A stretch of DNA of 46,647 nucleotides from an uncultured Collinsella sp. GTDB lineage: Bacteria > Actinomycetota > Coriobacteriia > Coriobacteriales > Coriobacteriaceae. Below, in pieces: positions 24,824 through 31,167 of the stretch (the stretch's first letter is position 1; each line of letters begins with the position of its first letter). The DNA is taken from positions 1-46,647 of the forward strand of contig CATYIV010000015.1 of the NCBI GenBank assembly GCA_958407465.1, written 5' to 3'. The notes under the pieces are model-generated. The model was not told where the DNA came from and ran no database searches. It saw only the letters and a list, made by a program, of their open reading frames with translations. Both the position numbers and the translations under genes were made by a program.

Positions 24824-25507
24824 TTAAGCCTGAGCGACGACCTTCTGCCAGTCAGCCTCAAAAGAGGCGAGGCCCTGGTCGGTCAGCGGATGATGCAGGC
24901 ACTTCTTGAGAGCGGCCATGGGCACGGTCGCAATATCGGCACCGAGTAGCGCGGCCTGGGTCACGTGGTTGGGCGTACGAACCGAGGCGGTGATGATCTC
25001 GACGGTGTCGTCGACGTTCTTGCCCGTCCAGTCGTAGTTCTTAATGCAGGTCACGACGTTGTCGAGCTGCGAGATACCGTCCTCGGCGATGTCATCGAAA
25101 CGACCGACAAACGGGCTGATGTAGCGAGCACCGGCATTGGCGGCCATAAGGGCCTGCGTCGGCGAGAAGACGAGCGTCATGTTGACGCGCACGCCAGCAT
25201 CGGCCAGTGCACGGCAGGCGGCAAGGCCGGCCTCGCACACGGGAAGCTTGACCACGATGTTGGGGGCGAGGGCGGCAAGGCGCTTGCCCTCCTCGATCAT
25301 ACCCTCGGCAGTGGTAGCGGTAGACTCGGCGGAAACGGGCAGGCCCTCGCAGAGCTCGGCAATCTTGAGCATATGCGGCTCAAAGTCGGCAAGCTTGCCG
25401 CCGGTCTTGGCGTACAGGGACGGGTTGGTGGTAACACCGGCCAGGCAGCCCCAGCTCTTGGCCTCGGCGATCTCGTCCAGATTGGCAGTATCGATAAAGA
25501 ACTTCAT
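24824..25507 (-). CDS. Transaldolase of the small TalC/FSA family
   Basis: The 227-residue TIM-barrel enzyme has the Schiff-base lysine K87 in PNIVVKLPV and the opening MKFFIDTANLDEI. Two positions separate true transaldolases from fructose-6-phosphate aldolases. Here SAE (E61) replaces the Gln of FSA, and SPFVGR has Phe where FSA has Tyr. Both point to transaldolase, moving dihydroxyacetone units between sugar phosphates. AAGGAG stands nine bases before the ATG at 25507. A full terminator lies between it and the preceding GatZ-like gene. Confidence 0.92.
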   Translation of the reverse strand: MKFFIDTANLDEIAEAKSWGCLAGVTTNPSLYAKTGGKLADFEPHMLKIAELCEGLPVSAESTATTAEGMIEEGKRLAALAPNIVVKLPVCEAGLAACRALADAGVRVNMTLVFSPTQALMAANAGARYISPFVGRFDDIAEDGISQLDNVVTCIKNYDWTGKNVDDTVEIITASVRTPNHVTQAALLGADIATVPMAALKKCLHHPLTDQGLASFEADWQKVVAQA

Positions 25508-25540
25508 GGTGCAAACTCCTTCGAAGGAATCCAAAACTCA

Positions 25541-25575
25541 AAAAATAGGACAAAGGGGATGTCCCTTTGTCCTAT
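25541..25575 (-). terminator. Intra-operon terminator formed by a GGGACA-family hairpin
   Basis: On the minus strand ATAGGACAAAG pairs perfectly with CTTTGTCCTAT around GGGACATCC-type loop bases, and TTTTT follows directly. This is a textbook intrinsic terminator, yet it lies 34 bases before the transaldolase start codon, inside a co-oriented gene series. It shares the CAAAGGGACA core with the repeat at 7178. Confidence 0.8.
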
Positions 25576-25577
25576 GT

Positions 25578-25613
25578 GCCGGGCCTGCGGCTGGGACATG
25601 CCCCAGGCCCGGC
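25578..25613 (-). other. Second hairpin after the GatZ-like gene
   Basis: GCCGGGCCTG and CAGGCCCGGC form a perfect ten-base-pair stem 20 bases past the stop codon, directly ahead of the terminator hairpin on the transcript. It may protect the 3' end of the EIIBC-gatZ mRNA. Confidence 0.65.
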
Positions 25614-25632
25614 GTCGTGTAGGAAAAGCTAC

Positions 25633-26907
25633 TTAGTCCTCGAGAGCCTTCTCGATGCGGCTCGTGACGCCCTTGAGGTTAAGACCGACGACGTACTGCT
25701 TGATCGGGCGCTTGATGTGCTCGATCACAAAGCGCTTGCCGTCGATGTCCTGGGCAGCGAGGTTGCGATAGAGCTTCTCGACCTGCTCCTTGACCTCGGG
25801 ATCGTTGAACGCATAGTGGCCGGAGACATCCAGGATCTTCAGGCTGAGCTCATCGTCGGCAAGGATGTCATCGACCTGCAGGTTGACGTCGTCGCCAGTC
25901 ATCCACTTGCGCCAGCGCTCGGTCTTGATAGCCTTGACCAGCAGCGTGTGATACAGGTCGGAGGGGTCATCGCACAGACCGTTGTCGACCAGGATCTGCT
26001 CGGTGGCGCAGAGCTTGAGGTAGGCGCGGGTCTCCTCGGTGCCATACTGCGGAGCGACGTTGGAGGCGGTCACGTGTGCCGGGATGTGCTCGAGCAGCGT
26101 CGCGTCGTCCAGATAGTCGGCGTTGTGCTCCTTCAGGCCCACGCCATAGCGCTTGGCCATATCGGCAAGCTCGCGGGCGTTCTTGAAGTTGTAGTGACCG
26201 ACCTGCTCCGTCCAGCGGGTAAGGGTGCCGGTCTGGCCGACGATAAAGGTGGGCATGGGGCAGCCGCGCTTCTCGAGCTCGGGCTGCAGCTGAGAAATGA
26301 ACTCCTCGTACTTATCGGTAGAGGTCAAGCCGCCATTGGTCTCCTCGGTACCGACCTCATAGGCGACCTCGGGCAGGTTATGCTCGCGACGGTACTGCTC
26401 AAGGTAGTCGATAAGATCGATCGTGCGGCGAAGCACCACGTCGAGCGGAATAACCTTGCCGATCTGATAGGGGTCCTTGGTGGGGTCGACCATCAGCAGG
26501 TCAAAGCCCGCCTCCATGTCGGCGACGAAGGACTTGCGGGCGAGCTCCATGGCCTCGTCCTCGGGCAGGTGGGCGTTACGCTCCTCGTCGCGCTGCCACG
26601 GACCGCCGTGATCGCGGCACAGGTAGTACGGACCGGTGTAACCCACCTCGTCGGCAACCTTCTTGATGTCGGCGGCAAAGCGCGTCTGGTCCCAACCGTT
26701 GACGTAGCCGGCGCCCATCTCGTCCATATCGACCTGGTTGCGGCTGGCGATAAACATGGGCGGGAAATCCTCGTCCTTGGCAAGCTCGAACACGGCCTGA
26801 ATCAGGTTGGGGCTCATGGGGCCAATGCCGACCATGGTTGCGTGATCGCCGCTATCCTGCAGCTTGAGCATGCCCTGAACGGCCTGACGGATGGTGAGGT
26901 TGGACAT
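25633..26907 (-). CDS. GatZ/KbaZ-like protein (tagatose-bisphosphate aldolase accessory family), without GatY/KbaY
   Basis: The 424-residue protein matches the GatZ/KbaZ family over its length (GPMSPNLIQAVFELA, PYYLCRDHGGPWQRDE, YEVGTEETNGGL, GLKEHNADYL, ERWRKWM). In Escherichia coli GatZ and KbaZ stabilise the class II aldolases GatY and KbaY. No such aldolase gene is present in this operon. Some members of the family are reported to have ketohexose or ketohexose-6-phosphate 4-epimerase activity. Conserved Asp, His and Glu residues here (CRDHGG, GTEETNGG, KEHNADY) could bind a metal. I infer an epimerase acting on the PTS product. AAGGAG precedes the ATG. It lies 144 bases downstream of EIIBC. 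Confidence 0.88.
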   Translation of the reverse strand: MSNLTIRQAVQGMLKLQDSGDHATMVGIGPMSPNLIQAVFELAKDEDFPPMFIASRNQVDMDEMGAGYVNGWDQTRFAADIKKVADEVGYTGPYYLCRDHGGPWQRDEERNAHLPEDEAMELARKSFVADMEAGFDLLMVDPTKDPYQIGKVIPLDVVLRRTIDLIDYLEQYRREHNLPEVAYEVGTEETNGGLTSTDKYEEFISQLQPELEKRGCPMPTFIVGQTGTLTRWTEQVGHYNFKNARELADMAKRYGVGLKEHNADYLDDATLLEHIPAHVTASNVAPQYGTEETRAYLKLCATEQILVDNGLCDDPSDLYHTLLVKAIKTERWRKWMTGDDVNLQVDDILADDELSLKILDVSGHYAFNDPEVKEQVEKLYRNLAAQDIDGKRFVIEHIKRPIKQYVVGLNLKGVTSRIEKALED

Positions 26908-26948
26908 TTTGTTCTCCTTCTCCAGAGGATTTTTGACAAAAGTTCCCT

Positions 26949-26967
26949 GGGACCCAGATGTGGGCCC
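26949..26967 (-). other. Small hairpin before the gatZ-like gene
   Basis: GGGACCCA-GATG-TGGGCCC forms a short stem, 41 bases upstream of the gatZ-like start codon, next to the larger structured region at 26977-27036. Confidence 0.5.
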
Positions 26968-26976
26968 TATCAGTAC

Positions 26977-27036
26977 GGATGGATTTTGTTGTGTAGGGGC
27001 GGTTGTGCGGAGTCAAATCCATCCCTCCGCACAACC
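26977..27036 (-). ncRNA. Potential pseudoknot/switch RNA between EIIBC and the gatZ-like gene
   Basis: On the transcript GGTTGTGCGGAG (27036-27025) pairs perfectly with CTCCGCACAACC (27012-27001), a 12-base-pair stem. Its loop starts with GGATGGATTT (27024-27015), exactly complementary to AAATCCATCC (26986-26977) 14 bases further on. The two helices could form an H-type pseudoknot, although no bases remain to bridge the second stem, or they could be alternatives. No U-run follows, so it is not a simple terminator. The structure is visible in the sequence; any function is inferred. Confidence 0.55.
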
Positions 27037-27051
27037 GGAGTCCTTAAAGGT

Positions 27052-28524
27052 TTACTTGGCCTGCTTATCGAGCGTGGGCTTCATGGCAATCAGGATTGCA
27101 GCGGCGACCACGGCGCCAATCACGATGTCCAGGCAGAACAGCGCGACGTTGTTGGTGGCAAGGGCGACGATAAAGCCACCGTGCGGGACGTAGCAGTCGA
27201 TGCCCTGGAAGGCGGCAAGTGCCGCACCCACGGCAGAGCCGATGCAAATGCCGGGCAGGGTGTGACCGAGGTCCTTGACCGCGAAGGGGATAGCGCCCTC
27301 GGTAATACCGATGCAGCCCATGAACAGCGCGGAGATGCCCATCTGGCGGTCAGCGTCATCGAACTTGTTCTTGGCGATGGGCGCAGCGAGGCCACAGGCG
27401 ATCGGGGGAACGGCGACGGCGACGCGGAACATACCGTTAGGACCGTAGATACCGGAGGCCATGATGGCCATGGTGAAGGTCGAGGCGGTCTTGTTGATGG
27501 GGCCACCCATATCGAAGGCGGTCATAACGCCAATGACCAGACCCAGGACAACTGCGGAACCGCCCTGCAGGCTGCCGAGCACGCCGGTGAGCCAGTCCAT
27601 CACAAAGCCAAGCGGCGTGGCCAGGATGTAGATATAGGCCATGCCCAGGACAAGCGAGGTCAGAATCGGGATGATCAGGATGGGCATGATGGTCTGGATG
27701 GTGTTGTTGACCTTCCAGGTCTTCATCCAGCGGACAAAGTAGCCGCAGATGACCGCCATGATCATGGCGCCCAAGAAGCCGGTCGAAACGCTGTTGCCGT
27801 TAGGGGTAACGACTGCGTTATTGACCAGGTAGCCCAGGACAAAACCGGGGGCGAGCGCGGGCTTGCCGGCCATCGAGTAGGAGATGTATGCCGCAAGCAC
27901 CGGGATCATCATGGAGATGCCGGCCATGCCGATGGTGTTAAGGCTCACCATCAGCGGGTTCGTAACCTCCATGCCGTTGGCGCCGGCGGTACCGGATGCC
28001 AGCGAGAAGGCAAGAAACACGCCGCCGATAACGACGATGGGGATAAAATAGGAAACGCCGGTATTGAATGCATTGAGCAGCGTCTTGCCAGGATCGGCAA
28101 AGATAGACTGCTTGGACGCCGGTGTCGGGGCCTGCGGGGCAGCGGAGACGGCCTTCTTCTCTGCCTTGGCCTCGGCCTTGGGCGCGTCAACGGCGCCACC
28201 CGTCGCCTTGATGATCTCAATGGCCTGGTCGATGATCTTGACCGGATCGGCGATTACATCAGAGGTGCCGACCTTCAGGAACTTGCCCTCGGCCATCTTC
28301 TGCTCAAAACGGTCCTCGTTCTCGACACCCACGTCGACGGACTCCAGGACCAGGTCGGCGGGGTCCACGTCTTCCTGCGTGAGCTCATTCTCGATACCCA
28401 GGCCACCCTGAGCCTCGACCTTGCACTCGATGCCACGGGCGGCGCATTCATCCTGAATCGCCTTCTGGGCCATATACGTGTGGGCGATACCCACAGTACA
28501 GGCGGCAACGCCTACGATCTTCAT
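27052..28524 (-). CDS. PTS fructose-type EIIBC permease
   Basis: The 490-residue protein has an EIIB-Fru domain (1-100) with phosphorylated Cys9 in GVAACTVGIAHTYMAQKA. A Lys/Ala/Glu/Pro linker follows (about 108-145), then the EIIC-Fru membrane domain (about 150-490) with around nine helices, including FIPIVVIGGVFLAFSLASG, FDMGGPINKTAS and PHGGFI. It imports and phosphorylates a sugar with the EIIA encoded at the operon end. There is no EIIA domain and no 1-phosphofructokinase gene, so fructose need not be the substrate. GAGGGAAG precedes the ATG at 28524. A divergent LacI gene is the likely local regulator. Confidence 0.94.
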   Translation of the reverse strand: MKIVGVAACTVGIAHTYMAQKAIQDECAARGIECKVEAQGGLGIENELTQEDVDPADLVLESVDVGVENEDRFEQKMAEGKFLKVGTSDVIADPVKIIDQAIEIIKATGGAVDAPKAEAKAEKKAVSAAPQAPTPASKQSIFADPGKTLLNAFNTGVSYFIPIVVIGGVFLAFSLASGTAGANGMEVTNPLMVSLNTIGMAGISMMIPVLAAYISYSMAGKPALAPGFVLGYLVNNAVVTPNGNSVSTGFLGAMIMAVICGYFVRWMKTWKVNNTIQTIMPILIIPILTSLVLGMAYIYILATPLGFVMDWLTGVLGSLQGGSAVVLGLVIGVMTAFDMGGPINKTASTFTMAIMASGIYGPNGMFRVAVAVPPIACGLAAPIAKNKFDDADRQMGISALFMGCIGITEGAIPFAVKDLGHTLPGICIGSAVGAALAAFQGIDCYVPHGGFIVALATNNVALFCLDIVIGAVVAAAILIAMKPTLDKQAK

Positions 28525-28624
28525 TGCTTCCCTCTTTTCATAGAGTTGCGTGCGCAAGACACCGTTTGCGGAGGCCTCCGGAGCATCCCCTGCCGTTTGG
28601 ACTTGCTGTCTTTTCGACAAGAAC

Positions 28625-28717
28625 AATATAGGTGCTCGTTTTTCTTAATGCCAGCTTATTTCGGTAAACGCGCAGGTCAGAGCGTTGGTTATGCGATTTA
28701 GTTATGCGTTTAACCAA
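28625..28717 (-). promoter_or_regulatory. Promoter/operator region of the PTS operon
   Basis: The 415-base gap between the EIIBC and LacI genes holds a minus-strand TATATT box (28625-28630) without a good -35 hexamer. It also has a direct repeat GTTATGCG (28688-28695 and 28701-28708) bracketed by TTGGTTA (28685-28691) and TTAACCAA (28710-28717). The repeat cluster lies about 55-90 bases upstream of the -10 box, where a LacI-type protein could act as activator or make a loop. Nothing else was recognised in the gap. Confidence 0.45.
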
Positions 28718-28939
28718 AAATGAATCCTGCGATTTTGCCCTCGATTTCAAAAGTCAAGAAGTATTTGATTTTCTCGGTAGACGGCAGATGCGCATGCCGG
28801 TCACAAATTTCGACCCCACCCGTATGCCGCATTTGTTGCATACTCATATGAAAGGAAAAAGCCGCTCACCGAAGCGTATCCTTCACCAAGACTCAAAGTC
28901 ATCATGTTGGAAAATGCTCATCTGTCGGAAGGAGTCGCT

Positions 28940-29950
28940 GTGGCAAAACAGCGCGTTACGATCGCAGACGTCGCTCGAGAGGCGGGAACCTCGACGGCAA
29001 GCGTCTCGTATTACCTCAACGACAAACGAGAAAAGCTTAGCGAGAAGACGCAGAACAAAATCGCGCGCGTCATTAAGGAACTCGGATACGTTCCCAACGC
29101 CCAAGCGCAGACGCTCACCGGCAAGCAAGCCCACGTCATTGCCATCATCATTTTGGATAACACCAACAAATGGGCGGGGCTCGTTCTCAATGGCATGGAG
29201 CAGGTCATGCTCCCCGCGGGCTACCAGACGGTCGCTTGCACGAGCAACTTTAACCCCGAGACCGAGCTCATGTACGTCGACAAGATGCTCTCGCTGGGCG
29301 TCGATGGCTTTATCATCCAGCCCACGGCAAACTTCAAAGCCGTGCATGACCGCATTAGACGCGCCGGCAAGCCGGTCGTCTTTTTCGATGCGGCCATCTA
29401 TAGCCCAGGTACCAGCTGGATCAAAACCAACCTTTACGACGGCGTGTACAACGCCACACAGGCACTCCTCGACGCCGGCTACGAAGATTTCTTTTCCATT
29501 GCCGCCAACATGACCGAAATGCGCACCCGCATGGAGCGTTTTCAGGGGTATGCCGAGGCGCTGGCAGCGAACGGGCAGCTCTACAAAGCGATTCCCATCG
29601 ATCACAACAAGCCGTCAATCAACGAGCTCACTGAATACTTTAAATTCAAGTTCAATCCCGCCAAGCGAACCCTTATCTTCGTGCAAAATCAGTGGGCACT
29701 TCCCCGTGTCTACAAGGCCCTCCAGCCAATGGCCCATCTGCTTCCGCAGCAAATCGGCCTTTTGGGACTCAACTGCGAAGACTGGACTAATCTCACCACA
29801 CCGACCGTCTCCACCATCATCGAGCCCGTCGACCAAGAAGGTCGCGAAGCAGCCGAGATGCTGCTCGCCCTACTTGACGGAAGCAGCGAACCCGGCGAGC
29901 AGCGCATTCTCGAGTGCAAGCTCAACTGGCTCGACTCCACCTCGATCTAG
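28940..29950 (+). CDS. LacI-family regulator of the PTS operon
   Basis: The 336-residue protein has a LacI helix-turn-helix (residues 4-26, RVTIADVAREAGTSTASVSYYL), hinge (GYVPNAQAQTLTGKQ) and a sugar-binding-protein-like domain (about 60-330). The GTG at 28940 is the start, with AAGGAG six bases before it; the ATG at 28904 has none. It is divergent from EIIBC, the usual arrangement for a specific regulator of a PTS operon. Its inducer is probably the transported sugar or its phosphate. C-terminal NLTTPTVSTIIEPVDQEGREAAEMLLALL fits the family. Confidence 0.93.
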   Translation: MAKQRVTIADVAREAGTSTASVSYYLNDKREKLSEKTQNKIARVIKELGYVPNAQAQTLTGKQAHVIAIIILDNTNKWAGLVLNGMEQVMLPAGYQTVACTSNFNPETELMYVDKMLSLGVDGFIIQPTANFKAVHDRIRRAGKPVVFFDAAIYSPGTSWIKTNLYDGVYNATQALLDAGYEDFFSIAANMTEMRTRMERFQGYAEALAANGQLYKAIPIDHNKPSINELTEYFKFKFNPAKRTLIFVQNQWALPRVYKALQPMAHLLPQQIGLLGLNCEDWTNLTTPTVSTIIEPVDQEGREAAEMLLALLDGSSEPGEQRILECKLNWLDSTSI

Positions 29951-30069
29951 ACCGCGGGACAAATGAATCAGTAGCGTTTGTCTCAAATCTTAAGTATTTG
30001 TTCGACAGAACGGCCCTTGCCGGCTCCTGCTAGACTGGTAGATTCCCAACCGTCCATCCAGGAGCCTCA

Positions 30070-31053
30070 ATGTCGCGCAAGCCCGCCTACAAGCAAGCAC
30101 TTTCCATCGGCACCGCCGTGGTGCTGGGGTTTGCGCTGTTTACGGGATCGCTCGACGGAGCGCCCAAGTTGCTGTCGCCGCAAGGCGATGAGCAGGCGGC
30201 GGCTCTGGCCGAAAAACAAAACGAGAGTCCCAGCCGCACCGACGACGAGGCAGACCTGGTCGCTCGGCTCGAATCGGGAACGGCGAGCGCGGCGGACCCT
30301 CAAAACAGCCAGGACTCCGGCGATGGCTCCGATTCCGCCGCGACCGACACCGATGACGACGTTTCCGCGGGCAGTGCCGCCACCCCCATCGACGAGGTCG
30401 AAAACCCCGACCTCAACCGCGCCCGCGGTGTTTATCTCAGCAGCATTCCCGACTACGCCGGCAACCCCTACGTTGCCCTTCGCGCCGACAGCACGCACCC
30501 GCTCGGCACGCCGTCATTCACACTCGATGAATACGATCGCGCCACCGAAGAGGGCTGCTTTAAGAAATTCTCCAAGCTCGACAGCCTGGGTCGCACTCGC
30601 AAGGCGCTCGCCTGTGTAGGCCCCGAGTCGCTCGGACAGGGAAAGCGCGGCGATATCTCGCGCATCCATCCTGCCGGTTGGCACCAGCAGCGCTACGACT
30701 TTATTCCGGGCCAGAGCCTCTACAACCGCTGCCACCTTATCGCCTGGTCGCTCTGCGGCGAAAACGCCAACCGCAAGAATCTCCTCACCGGCACGCGCTA
30801 TCTCAACGAGACGGGCATGCTGCCGTTTGAAGAGCAGATTCTCAACTATATTCGCGATACGGGCAACCATGTGCTCTACCGCGTCACGCCCGTGTACAAC
30901 GAAGAGGAACTCGTCTGTCGTGGCGTTCGTCTGGAAGCACAATCGGTCGAAGACCACGGTAAGACCCTCTGCTTCCACGTGTACTGCTACAACCTGCAGC
31001 CGCACGTGCAGATCGACTACGCCACCGGCCGCAACCAGGCCTCGGGGGACTAG
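30070..31053 (+). CDS. Secreted DNA/RNA non-specific endonuclease (EndA-like)
   Basis: The 327-residue protein starts with a signal/anchor segment (about 9-28). A Ser/Asp-rich low-complexity linker follows (about 50-112), then the nuclease domain. The beta-beta-alpha-Me motif is RCHLIAWSLCGENANRKNLL (220-239), with H222 as the general base and N236 as a likely Mg2+ ligand. It resembles the DNA-entry nuclease EndA/Smn family. It should act at or outside the cell surface. AGGAG stands six bases before the ATG. No competence genes are adjacent, so nutrient scavenging or defence against extracellular DNA is as likely as DNA uptake. Confidence 0.9.
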   Translation: MSRKPAYKQALSIGTAVVLGFALFTGSLDGAPKLLSPQGDEQAAALAEKQNESPSRTDDEADLVARLESGTASAADPQNSQDSGDGSDSAATDTDDDVSAGSAATPIDEVENPDLNRARGVYLSSIPDYAGNPYVALRADSTHPLGTPSFTLDEYDRATEEGCFKKFSKLDSLGRTRKALACVGPESLGQGKRGDISRIHPAGWHQQRYDFIPGQSLYNRCHLIAWSLCGENANRKNLLTGTRYLNETGMLPFEEQILNYIRDTGNHVLYRVTPVYNEEELVCRGVRLEAQSVEDHGKTLCFHVYCYNLQPHVQIDYATGRNQASGD

Positions 31054-31097
31054 CCCCGAGCCACGACAAGAACCGATTTGCAACCCCACCGGGGATC

Positions 31098-31133
31098 AAA
31101 AAGGGCCACCCCGGATTGCCCAGAGCGGCCCTT
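31098..31133 (-). terminator. Terminator of the EF-G-like gene
   Basis: On the minus strand AAGGGCC and GGCCCTT enclose an imperfect inner stem, followed by TTTTG. It lies 34 bases past the stop codon and could also stop the convergent nuclease transcript. Confidence 0.7.
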
Positions 31134-31167
31134 GCATCAGAATGTATGTTGCAGGCAAAACCACACG

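Noticed and set aside
24824..25507. Fructose-6-phosphate aldolase instead of transaldolase.
   Set aside because: The residues that distinguish the two groups (Glu61, and Phe in SPFVGR) match transaldolase, although direct assay would be needed for proof.
25567..28701. A 1044-codon open frame on the plus strand across the GatZ-like and EIIBC genes.
   Set aside because: The opposite strand carries two clear family members with good starts. The long frame reflects codon bias (frequent GC-rich third positions removing stops).
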